Part shown: positions 27,247 through 34,390 of the stretch, one piece after another
Numbering within the stretch: position 1 is the first letter of the stretch
Layout of the letters: every line of letters starts with the position of its first letter
DNA from: an uncultured Gammaproteobacteria bacterium
GTDB taxonomy: Bacteria > Pseudomonadota > Gammaproteobacteria > Arenicellales > CAJQKF01
DNA length: 36,242 nucleotides
Direction of reading: 5' to 3'
Assembly (NCBI GenBank): GCA_905478855.1
Contig: CAJQKF010000036.1
Coordinates: 1-36,242 of the forward strand
The notes under the pieces: generated by a model
The model's input: the letters and a program-made list of their open reading frames with translations, nothing else
Database searches by the model: none
What the model was told of the DNA's origin: nothing
Made by a program: the position numbers and the translations under genes

Positions 27247-28054
27247 TGGTGTTATTTTCACTACCTTGAGATCTGATCATAAAGAATAGTTGTGCAATAA
27301 TTACTAGTGTCATTGTTGTGATAAACACAAACGTACCAATTGCGTTAATTTGCGGATCCACATTTCCTTGTAAAATTTCTAGAATAAGAACAGGAATTGT
27401 CTTATTTAAACCTGAAACGAACCATGCGACAGCAAATTCGTCAAATGAAACTGCCATTGTTAGGCAAAGAGCCGACACAATAGCTGGTTTTACAAACGGA
27501 ATTACCACATATCGCATCGCTGCCCACTCGGTTGCACCAAGGTTCCAAGCTGCGGCTTCTATATCTCGATTCATTTGCTGCAGTCGAAGTCGAATAACGG
27601 CCATTGCGAAGGGAGCACATAGTACCGTGTGGGCTATGATTACGGAGAAAATACTGCCTGACGTTCCGATTTTTGAAAACCACGCTAACATCGCCAATGC
27701 CATTATGATCAGGGGGATGGTTGGCGGAAGTAAGGCAAGTGCCAAATACGCGTTTTTAAATTTAAATGTATATCGAAAATCAGTGTAAGCTGTACAAAAA
27801 CCGATCCCGGTTGCAAGCACTGAACTAGAGACAGCAACGATAATGCTGGTGCGTACTGCGTCCCAAACATCAGGATCGTTATAAATCGTTTCATACCACT
27901 TAAGGGTAAATGAGCCAAGCGGGATTGATGCAAACCGATCTGAATTAAACGAAAAGACTAAACTGGTAATAATCGGCGTGAAAATAAATAGGAAAACTAA
28001 ACCAATATAGCTTTTGAGAATGAAATTAATAAGTCTGTTACCCTGAATATTCAT
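27239..28054 (-). CDS. ABC transporter permease, PotC-like
   Basis: Inner-membrane channel subunit of 271 residues with about six membrane segments and the EAA loop (IEAAAWNLGATEWAAMRY) that docks onto the ATPase. Overlaps the upstream permease by 4 bases (28051-28054, ATGA) and the downstream ATPase by 8, so all three are translated as a unit. Belongs to the polyamine-type (PotBC) group also used for phosphonates and other cations. Confidence 0.92.
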   Translation of the reverse strand: MNIQGNRLINFILKSYIGLVFLFIFTPIITSLVFSFNSDRFASIPLGSFTLKWYETIYNDPDVWDAVRTSIIVAVSSSVLATGIGFCTAYTDFRYTFKFKNAYLALALLPPTIPLIIMALAMLAWFSKIGTSGSIFSVIIAHTVLCAPFAMAVIRLRLQQMNRDIEAAAWNLGATEWAAMRYVVIPFVKPAIVSALCLTMAVSFDEFAVAWFVSGLNKTIPVLILEILQGNVDPQINAIGTFVFITTMTLVIIAQLFFMIRSQGSENNTNE

Positions 28055-28893
28055 CGTGGCTTTCGGTAGGCTGCCAAGATTGCTGCAAAAGCAACGATCA
28101 TTAAAGTCGACATCATCATTACAGCAACAACAGCTGCTCTAGGCCATTGTTGGCCAGACTTTGTAGTATCAATAATCAAAATTGATAGTGTTGGTGGTTT
28201 TGATCCGCCCAGATAGTATGGGCTTACGAAATCACCGTAGGATAAGATAAAACAGAACACCGCTCCAATTATGAGTCCGACTTTTGCACTTGGGACAATT
28301 ACAGTAAGTAACGTCCGTGCCCAGCCAGCACCCAGATTGTAAGCGGCTTCGATAAGATTACGGTCAACGTTTGCCAACGATAGTGTCTGTAAAATAATGA
28401 CGAGAGGAAGACAGAAAGTCAGGTATCCAATAATTGTGCCGACCTGAGTATTAAGGATTTTATAAGGCCCTAGACCAATCTCGCCAATAAGGGAATTAAA
28501 TACACCAGATTCAGCTAATACAACATACCACGAAAATGTTCGTACTAAATAGCTTGTGAAAAATGGAATAATTAAAAAAAATATTGCCCATCTTCGGGTT
28601 GTTTCTGAAACTTTAAACGACAGGGCATATGATGCAGGAAAGGCGATGCATGAAGTGATTACAGTAGATAGAGTAGCAAGCCAAAGGGTATATGCATAGG
28701 CATCCCAGAAATAGCCGCGTGTTAACATTTTAATCCAATTCTTCATTTCAAATGCTTCAGTCATTCGATAGTTTTTTACCAGAAAAAACGTGATCGAGAT
28801 CATGAAAACCAATGGACCCACAAAAAACAGGAGTTGCCATATAATTAAGGGAAAACGCCAGGTTAGCGCATAGGTGTCTACTTTTTTAATCAC
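28051..28893 (-). CDS. ABC transporter permease, PotB-like
   Basis: Inner-membrane channel subunit of 280 residues with six predicted helices and the EAA loop (IEAAYNLGAGWARTLLTV). It pairs with the PotC-like protein. Separated from the binding-protein gene by 390 bases that hold a hairpin (29104-29145) and no gene; expression relative to the binding protein may be lowered there. An unusual spacing for this kind of operon. Confidence 0.92.
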   Translation of the reverse strand: MIKKVDTYALTWRFPLIIWQLLFFVGPLVFMISITFFLVKNYRMTEAFEMKNWIKMLTRGYFWDAYAYTLWLATLSTVITSCIAFPASYALSFKVSETTRRWAIFFLIIPFFTSYLVRTFSWYVVLAESGVFNSLIGEIGLGPYKILNTQVGTIIGYLTFCLPLVIILQTLSLANVDRNLIEAAYNLGAGWARTLLTVIVPSAKVGLIIGAVFCFILSYGDFVSPYYLGGSKPPTLSILIIDTTKSGQQWPRAAVVAVMMMSTLMIVAFAAILAAYRKPR

Positions 28894-29103
28894 GCTTAGC
28901 TTTCAGCCTGGTTCTATAAAATATGAGCAAATGTATTATTTAGAATCTGCATTGTATGCCTGATATTACAATCTAACCGGTGCGAATGAAACGTCTAATA
29001 CCTTCCCAAAATATTAAACAATCCTTAGTGCCTTAATTTCTATTTTAAGTAGAGGTGCGCTTACCCAAGACCTATCAATACAAAACAATAACGTATTGAA
29101 GAT

Positions 29104-29145
29104 AAACCGAATAGGCAACTACTATAGTTGCTTACCCGGTTTTTT
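29104..29145. terminator. Hairpin between binding-protein and permease genes, possible attenuator
   Basis: AAACCG (29104-29109) and GGCAACT (29114-29120) pair with AGTTGCT (29126-29132, one G-T pair) and CGGTTT (29137-29142). The T-run to 29145 is on the plus strand; in the operon direction (minus) only a weak U-stretch follows the stem (CGGTTTATC). It lies in a 390-base non-coding gap (28894-29283) in which I see nothing else. It could reduce read-through or stabilise the binding-protein mRNA. Confidence 0.45.
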
Positions 29146-29283
29146 ATGCCTCTGCTGGTATTTCTGAAACAAACTTAATTGTTCCCAGTAGCTACAAAAT
29201 AATTACCAATGACAATAAAGCATGATATTGAAATTTCAGAACCAAAACATCAATGCTGTGCTTCTTATACTGATTGATAACGA

Positions 29284-30423
29284 CTACGCGTTTTTATATT
29301 CCGACCAGAAATCGTTCCAATCTTCCAGAGATTGTTGACGCGGAATATCCCTGTAGTGAATACGACCTTCTTGGATCAATTTTATTGGGTTATTTGAAAC
29401 ACCTTCAATTTGTCCAGTACGTTTCGCTTCGCCCATATTTTGTTCGCGCAAAGCTTCAACGCCGGATTGTGTTACACAAAAGCCAGGATATGCAGCCATT
29501 TGCGCTGATCTTACCTGGCCTGCAGGCGAAAGCATATACTGAATAAACGAGTTAACGATATCTGCATGGGCTGAGCCTTTGCCTATACAGTAAGACTCGG
29601 TCCACTGAATTCCGCCTTCTTCAGGGACAACTGAAGCTACAGGTGCTCCATCTTTTTCTAGAACCCCAGTAATCCAGTCTCCAATACCGCACATAGCCAG
29701 CATTTCCCCATTTTTTAAGGAGTTGAATGTGCCACCATAGTCAAAAAAACCACCAACCTGAGGTCGCATGCTCATCGTCTTTTTTTGCACATCTTCCCAA
29801 GCTTGTTCCGATATGTCGAATGGGCTAGGAGAACTATTACCGTTGAGCAAACTAATCATTCCCAGATTTGGGAGATGCCAATCAAAGTGGCCAACTTTTC
29901 CTTGAACTTGCGGTTTCCAGAAACAGTTATAACTCATTGCTTCTTCGGCGGTAATCGCTGTTGTGTTGTACGAAACACCTAGGTGTCCAAATCTCACCAT
30001 AGCAGAGTAAAGTTTATCTCCAGTCCAATGGCCTGGGAATTTTTTGAATTCGTCGTACATGAAATCATCGAACGGATAATCTGCTGGATTTAGTTCTTCT
30101 ATGTAATCCGCCGCGTTAAGCTGTTGCACGAATTCAGCATCGGACAAAATAATGTCGTAGGTTCCTGGAGGGGATTGGGCAATAAGCGCCAACATGTTGT
30201 CGCCTCCAGCATAGTATTTAGGTTTAAATTTGACATTATTTTGTGCTTCAAATTCTTCAACAATATCGGGCTCACCATGTCCATACCATGCCAACATGTT
30301 GATTTCTGTTGGTGCTGCCCATGATTTCTGCGATGTGAAAATCATCGGAGCACTTATTGCGGCTCCAGCGACGGTTGACTTTTTTAGAAAATCACGTCGC
30401 GTTTGATTGTTGATTATTTTCAT
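29284..30423 (-). CDS. PotD-like periplasmic binding protein with Tat signal
   Basis: Solute-binding protein of 379 residues for the ABC transporter. The N-terminus has a twin-arginine signal (TRRDFLKKS, Arg9-Arg10, then a hydrophobic stretch to about 36), so it should be exported folded. The mature part has the PotD/PotF-like order, with GGDNMLALI near the front and GSAHADIVNSFIQYMLSPAGQ near the end. AGGAG stands six bases before the ATG. Family members bind spermidine, putrescine, 2-aminoethylphosphonate or other small, often cationic molecules. The position directly after phosphoribosyltransferase and deaminase genes points to a nucleobase-like ligand, but this is inference. Confidence 0.85.
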   Translation of the reverse strand: MKIINNQTRRDFLKKSTVAGAAISAPMIFTSQKSWAAPTEINMLAWYGHGEPDIVEEFEAQNNVKFKPKYYAGGDNMLALIAQSPPGTYDIILSDAEFVQQLNAADYIEELNPADYPFDDFMYDEFKKFPGHWTGDKLYSAMVRFGHLGVSYNTTAITAEEAMSYNCFWKPQVQGKVGHFDWHLPNLGMISLLNGNSSPSPFDISEQAWEDVQKKTMSMRPQVGGFFDYGGTFNSLKNGEMLAMCGIGDWITGVLEKDGAPVASVVPEEGGIQWTESYCIGKGSAHADIVNSFIQYMLSPAGQVRSAQMAAYPGFCVTQSGVEALREQNMGEAKRTGQIEGVSNNPIKLIQEGRIHYRDIPRQQSLEDWNDFWSEYKNA

Positions 30424-30466
30424 TAATAGCTCCTACTCGTTGATATTGATGGGTAAATTTAGAGAT

Positions 30467-31849
30467 TTAAGTCTTAGGTATATCTGGGAAAATGCATTCT
30501 GGATTAAACGTACTAAAATATTCTAAGTGTTTACTATTGCATTGGCGTTGCATCTCGGTGCCGGGTAACACGCAGCTTGAGACCTTATACGTGGCACGCA
30601 TTTTATTTGATACGTCGTTCTCTTCTAGGCATACAGCGGCTATGCCGGCGACAATTCCGTGCTGACGTTCGACTAACCGGATACCAGCGTCCATTGTGCC
30701 ACCGGTTTCAATCCATTGATCTACAAGTAGTACTCTGGTTCCCGGCGCGAATGCGGGCTTTCGCATTTCGAGCTCTTGAGTTTGACCGGAATAATTAGTC
30801 ATTGGCACAACATCATAAGTTACAGGAATCTTTCCGCCTTTTCGGAGTGTCAGAAAACCCTTGCCTAAACGAGTGGCCATTGCCGCGCCCAATACAAAAC
30901 CGGCAGCATCGAATCCTGCTACAACATCTATTTCGGAAGAACTATAGGGCTCCAGTAAATCGTCAAGCATCGTATGAAAAGCTTGAGCATTTATGTAGCT
31001 TGAGCTTGGGTCTAACCATGCATATTTTTCACCTCGACTTCGTGGTGACATTCGAGTCAGGTACCATCGATCGGCTCGTTCTGCAGTATCGGTGTCAGAT
31101 TTATTGTTCACATATTTACGTGATTCATGTAATAGTTGTCTAAGCAAGAGCGGGTCTATATTATAAAAATCCCCAGAATAATTAATTCCAGTTGCGACTA
31201 ATATAATGTCTACATCTTTAGAGTAATTATGGATGTTTGCTGGGGAAACTCCCGATGCAACACCAAGCGCTTTATTGGGTGCACCACGTCGGAACGACGC
31301 TATCTTATCTTCCGGTGTTTCGCATCCGGTTGCTTGGCCTGAAGTCATGACAACATCCATCCATTGAGACGCTATCCTAGCCGCTGCTTCGTAATCCTCT
31401 GGATCGACTTCACGTTGTTTTTTAAATGCCGTGCCACCGAGATATAGACCGTCCCAGTTGGCTTTCGTCTTTTCATCCAAAATATTTTGGGCATGGGCCT
31501 GATTACTTGCTTCAGTTCTTTCATCGATACAGGCATCATCAGCCCAATATCCATCAATCGCAGTTCCTTCAGTTTGAAGTTTGCCAAGCACGGGGAATGC
31601 CTTATCTCCCGGTACTCCTAAGAAGTTAACGCCTAACCAGAGAAAAGGATATTTTGTGCGAATCGTTTTGATTATGGGCAAAAAGGTCTCAACACTAAAA
31701 TCATGGTTTATCAAAAAGACACCGGCCGCGCCTTCATTGATTGCAATATTGATGTTTTTACTGGTTTGTTGCACGTCAAGAACGTGGATTACAGGAAGGA
31801 TTACCGAGCCTGTGCTTTTGAAATATTTGTGAATTTCGGCTTTGTTCAT
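30467..31849 (-). CDS. Fusion of BtpA-family TIM barrel and adenine-type phosphoribosyltransferase
   Basis: 460 residues in two domains. Residues about 10-245 resemble BtpA/SgcQ proteins, a TIM barrel with phosphate-loop-like ends: DVVMTSGQATG (165-175), GVASGVSPANI (196-206) and ILVATGINYSG (216-226). Residues about 290-440 resemble adenine phosphoribosyltransferase: DVVAGFDAAGFVLG, FLTLRKGGKIP (332-342), LEM, and the PRPP loop LLVDQWIETGGT (374-385). The usual second acid of that loop is Gln378. Phosphoribosyltransferases make a nucleotide from a base and PRPP; the BtpA domain has no known reaction. It lies 21 bases after the cytosine deaminase and 43 before the binding protein. A base-to-nucleotide enzyme with an extra step is the natural guess; substrate unproven. 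Confidence 0.75.
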   Translation of the reverse strand: MNKAEIHKYFKSTGSVILPVIHVLDVQQTSKNINIAINEGAAGVFLINHDFSVETFLPIIKTIRTKYPFLWLGVNFLGVPGDKAFPVLGKLQTEGTAIDGYWADDACIDERTEASNQAHAQNILDEKTKANWDGLYLGGTAFKKQREVDPEDYEAAARIASQWMDVVMTSGQATGCETPEDKIASFRRGAPNKALGVASGVSPANIHNYSKDVDIILVATGINYSGDFYNIDPLLLRQLLHESRKYVNNKSDTDTAERADRWYLTRMSPRSRGEKYAWLDPSSSYINAQAFHTMLDDLLEPYSSSEIDVVAGFDAAGFVLGAAMATRLGKGFLTLRKGGKIPVTYDVVPMTNYSGQTQELEMRKPAFAPGTRVLLVDQWIETGGTMDAGIRLVERQHGIVAGIAAVCLEENDVSNKMRATYKVSSCVLPGTEMQRQCNSKHLEYFSTFNPECIFPDIPKT

Positions 31850-31870
31850 CTATGGCTTCTGTTAAGTGCG

Positions 31871-32344
31871 TTATGTAGTTGGTATATCTTCTCGGCCTGC
31901 AATATCTTCGAACCAGACATCAGGTCGTTCTCTTATAAATTTTCCCATTAGGTGACGACACTCTTTATCATCGGCAAGAATAACTTCTACTCCGTTTTTA
32001 CGCAGAAAATCGATATTACCTTTAAAGTTGTGATCTTCACCGACAACAATTCGCTTAATACCAAATTTAAGGATTGCCCCGGTGCACATCATGCAAGGAC
32101 TAAGTGTCGTATACATTACGATGTCATCATAAGATTCTTGAAGACCCGCCTGGCGAAGGCAATCGGTCTCTCCATGCAGCACGGGATCATCTTCCTGGAC
32201 CCTACGATTTCTTCCTGACGCGAGTAACCTGCCGTTCTTTATCATTACTGCACCTACCGGAACACCACCTTCGTCGTAGCCGAGTTTGGCTTGTGAAAAT
32301 GCTTCAGCAAGAAATTTACTATCAGTATTTGTTAGCGTTGTCAT
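31871..32344 (-). CDS. Yeast-type (CDA-fold) cytosine deaminase
   Basis: Zinc deaminase of 157 residues predicted to convert cytosine (or a related base) to uracil. It resembles Saccharomyces Fcy1 across its length: GGVPVGAVMI, LHGETDCL (His57, catalytic Glu59), YTTLSPCMMCTGAI (Cys84, Cys87), VVGEDHNFKG, and the C-terminal ERPDVWFEDI, where yeast uses the matching Trp and Asp around the substrate. This differs from the CodA amidohydrolase of E. coli. It may also act on isocytosine or other pyrimidines, as some bacterial relatives do. Ten bases separate it from the pseudo-deaminase. With upp nearby the route cytosine to uracil to UMP is complete. Confidence 0.85.
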   Translation of the reverse strand: MTTLTNTDSKFLAEAFSQAKLGYDEGGVPVGAVMIKNGRLLASGRNRRVQEDDPVLHGETDCLRQAGLQESYDDIVMYTTLSPCMMCTGAILKFGIKRIVVGEDHNFKGNIDFLRKNGVEVILADDKECRHLMGKFIRERPDVWFEDIAGREDIPTT

Positions 32345-32354
32345 GGGATATCTA

Positions 32355-32714
32355 TTAGTTAGTATCTAGAAAGCGGATGAGTACACCGTGTTGTTGAAGA
32401 AAATCCAAGGTGGCCGAATCCCTGGGCTTACCTGAGATAACTAAACTGCTTATGCCAAATTGTACTACTGTGCCCGCTCCGAGCATATCAGGGATTTTTG
32501 TGGTGTATAGGCACATGGATGACTGGTCATTTCGACGACCCGCCTTCCGTATGCAATCGATTTCGGCGATTGCTGTCGGATCGTTTAATTCCTTTGTTCT
32601 ATCGTAGCTTTTAGCAATAATTTGATCGTCGATAACAAGGACGGCGCCGGCCTTTTCAGCAAAAGAATTTGCAGACTCCCTATAGGCGATCGACATAAAA
32701 TCTTGATCATTCAT
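32355..32714 (-). CDS. Deaminase-fold pseudoenzyme, zinc ligands lost
   Basis: 119 residues, aligning with the cytosine deaminase next door over the whole length except the missing C-terminal helix and lid (ERP-x-WFEDI region). The position of the zinc His is Ile49 (DPTAIAE), while Glu51 is kept. The two zinc Cys are Asp76 and Gly79 (TTKIPDMLGAG). No zinc can be bound in the normal way, so deamination is not expected. The frame is clean, the fold residues are kept and the spacing to the active paralogue is 10 bases, so it looks like a maintained protein, not a decaying gene. Deaminases of this fold dimerise; a heterodimer or a base-sensing role is possible. First gene of the minus-strand operon. 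Confidence 0.7.
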   Translation of the reverse strand: MNDQDFMSIAYRESANSFAEKAGAVLVIDDQIIAKSYDRTKELNDPTAIAEIDCIRKAGRRNDQSSMCLYTTKIPDMLGAGTVVQFGISSLVISGKPRDSATLDFLQQHGVLIRFLDTN

Positions 32715-32751
32715 ACTGTTTGTCCACGTAAATAGATTTTCCGGTTTTGGT

Positions 32752-32780
32752 TTGGCAACTACAAGACGTTAGTGTACATT
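32752..32780 (+). promoter_or_regulatory. Sigma70-like promoter for upp
   Basis: TTGGCA (32752-32757) and TACATT (32775-32780) are spaced by 17 bases, upstream of the upp ATG at 32817. It lies between divergently read genes. An in-frame GTG at 32772 falls inside the promoter, which supports the later ATG as upp start. Confidence 0.4.
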
Positions 32781-32816
32781 GCAGGGCTGTTATTTTGCCA
32801 TAAACTAAAGCTGACT

Positions 32817-33443
32817 ATGAATATCAATATTGTTGACCATCCGCTTATTCAACACAAGCTAACCTTAATGCGGCGCGTTGATACACCAACAGCGCACTTT
32901 AGGCAGCTGGTTAACGAGGTGGCTATGTTGCTGGGGTATGAAGTAACGCGTGATTTACCAATTATTATGAGTGAGATTGAAACTCCGCTTGAAACAATGC
33001 AAGCACCCGTTTTGAAGGGTAAGAAACTCTGTTTCGTTTCGATTCTGCGCGCAGGTAATGGCTTGCTCGACGGAATGTTAAGTTTAATACCTTTTGCTAG
33101 AGTAGGGCATGTAGGCTTGTACCGCGACCCGAAAACGCTGCAAGCCGTTGAATACTATTATAAAGTGCCAGTTGATATTGACCAACGACTTACCGTTGTA
33201 GTTGACCCTATGTTGGCTACGGCAAACTCCGCTATCGCAGCGGTTCAGCGCCTAAAAGATGGCGGGGCCAAGAGAATGAAGTTTGTATGTTTATTGGCAG
33301 CGCCCGAAGGAGTGGCGGCATTCAATACCGCTCATCCAGACGTACCGTTGTTTACTGCAGCCGTTGATCGAGAGTTGAATGATCATGGATACATACTTCC
33401 AGGTCTAGGAGACGCCGGTGATCGAATTTACGGCACTCAATAA
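32817..33443 (+). CDS. upp: Uracil phosphoribosyltransferase
   Basis: Cytosolic salvage enzyme that joins uracil and PRPP to UMP. 208 residues, exactly the usual length, from the ATG at 32817 (a GTG at 32772 would add an odd 15-residue extension). Hallmarks: [42 protein letters not shown] (128-138) and the uracil-binding [17 protein letters not shown]. The PRPP loop is usually ATGGS or ATGNS, here ATANS (Ala136 for Gly), a mild oddity. Divergent from the deaminase operon and sharing its regulatory gap, thus well placed to use the uracil from cytosine. Confidence 0.94.
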   Translation: MNINIVDHPLIQHKLTLMRRVDTPTAHFRQLVNEVAMLLGYEVTRDLPIIMSEIETPLETMQAPVLKGKKLCFVSILRAGNGLLDGMLSLIPFARVGHVGLYRDPKTLQAVEYYYKVPVDIDQRLTVVVDPMLATANSAIAAVQRLKDGGAKRMKFVCLLAAPEGVAAFNTAHPDVPLFTAAVDRELNDHGYILPGLGDAGDRIYGTQ

Positions 33444-33478
33444 CCAAATTTCGAAGGGTTGAGTACTACGAAAATTGG
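33444..33478. terminator. Inverted repeat between convergent upp and MBL genes
   Basis: CCAAATTTCG (33444-33453) and CGAAAATTGG (33469-33478) pair with one mismatch around a 15-base loop, directly at the upp stop. A T-run (33496 on) follows only after about 17 bases, so termination is likely but not certain. It may serve both convergent genes. Confidence 0.4.
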
Positions 33479-33504
33479 TATGAGGTCCGAAAGTCTATTT
33501 TTTC

Positions 33505-34284
33505 TTAAGTTGGTAAACCACATTTGTTGGATAATTTAATTTGGTCTCGTACCCAACGATCACAATTGTGCATTCGTTGAAAACCTTCAAAATAATTGGA
33601 AATAATTTGATTTAATTGTGTGCTGCCGAATGAGTCATAATGTCCTCCATGTATCGTTTCCAGGGATAGGCCATTTAATCTGTGCAAACTTTGTTTAAAT
33701 AGCGACGTATCGCAATCATCTGCATTGTCGATAAGATCGCCATCGTAGACGATATCTCCCGAAAATAAGGTGGCCGTAGCTTCTTCATGCAATGCAATAG
33801 AGCCCGGTGAGTGTCCCGGAACATGCAGCACCTGAAAGTATCTATCACCCAGATCTATCACATCGCCTTCGTCAAGGTAACCTGTTAGAGGAGCCGGTCT
33901 AAGTGTAAATTGTTCTGCTTTAAAATCAGGCCATGGGTCTTTTAAGAAAGTTTCAGCCCTTACAAATGGATAGAAGTCTGCGGGGTTGGTTGAAGGCTTA
34001 CTAAAGCTCTCAGCCTCGAGTTTATGCCCCCAATGTTGACAGAAATCTGATCCTCCACCCATATGATCAAAATGACTATGAGTACTAATCGCCGTTAAGT
34101 TTTTACCACCGTGAGTTATGAGTGTTTTCTTTAGGGGCCACAGACCCATTCCTGTATCAATCACTAAGTCTCGATCACGGCCCTTTACAAACCAGATATT
34201 ACATCGCAACCAGGGTGCAATATATCGCTCGCGAAGTCGATAAATATTATTTGCTAGGCGCTCCACTTCGAATGCATCATTCAT
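33505..34284 (-). CDS. Metallo-beta-lactamase-fold hydrolase
   Basis: 259 residues of the glyoxalase II-like branch of the MBL superfamily. The dinuclear metal site is complete: THSHFDH (His69, His71, Asp73, His74), His158 in VPGHS, Asp177 in FSGD, and a terminal HGGHYD with His215. Substrate unknown; members cleave thioesters, phosphodiesters, phosphonate-pathway cyclic phosphates and other bonds. It follows the TmpA-like gene by 106 bases on the same strand and may share its transcript, so a role in handling a phosphonate breakdown product is conceivable, but PhnP-type features are not evident. Confidence 0.82.
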   Translation of the reverse strand: MNDAFEVERLANNIYRLRERYIAPWLRCNIWFVKGRDRDLVIDTGMGLWPLKKTLITHGGKNLTAISTHSHFDHMGGGSDFCQHWGHKLEAESFSKPSTNPADFYPFVRAETFLKDPWPDFKAEQFTLRPAPLTGYLDEGDVIDLGDRYFQVLHVPGHSPGSIALHEEATATLFSGDIVYDGDLIDNADDCDTSLFKQSLHRLNGLSLETIHGGHYDSFGSTQLNQIISNYFEGFQRMHNCDRWVRDQIKLSNKCGLPT

Positions 34285-34390
34285 CAGATTTTAGTATCCT
34301 ATAGCTTTCGTGAATTGTTTCCAAATACCTTTCATTTACTCGAACAGTATCGTTAGTTTGTTGGGTACGGTCATTTACCCAGGTTGATTC

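Noticed and set aside
27318..27788. 156-residue plus-strand reading frame opposite the PotC-like gene
   Set aside because: It is the mirror of a strongly supported permease gene with overlapping neighbours; no ribosome site or family resemblance.
26149..30423. Firm call as a spermidine/putrescine transporter
   Set aside because: The family also transports phosphonates and other compounds, and the neighbours are salvage and phosphonate genes, so the polyamine label is not supported by context.
30802..31143. 113-residue plus-strand frame opposite the BtpA-PRT fusion
   Set aside because: Shadow of a gene whose domains are clear; low-quality composition with no start signal.
32355..32714. Pseudogene (decayed cytosine deaminase)
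   Set aside because: The frame is clean, the fold core is kept and the spacing to the next gene is tight; a retained pseudoenzyme explains this better, although I cannot measure selection.
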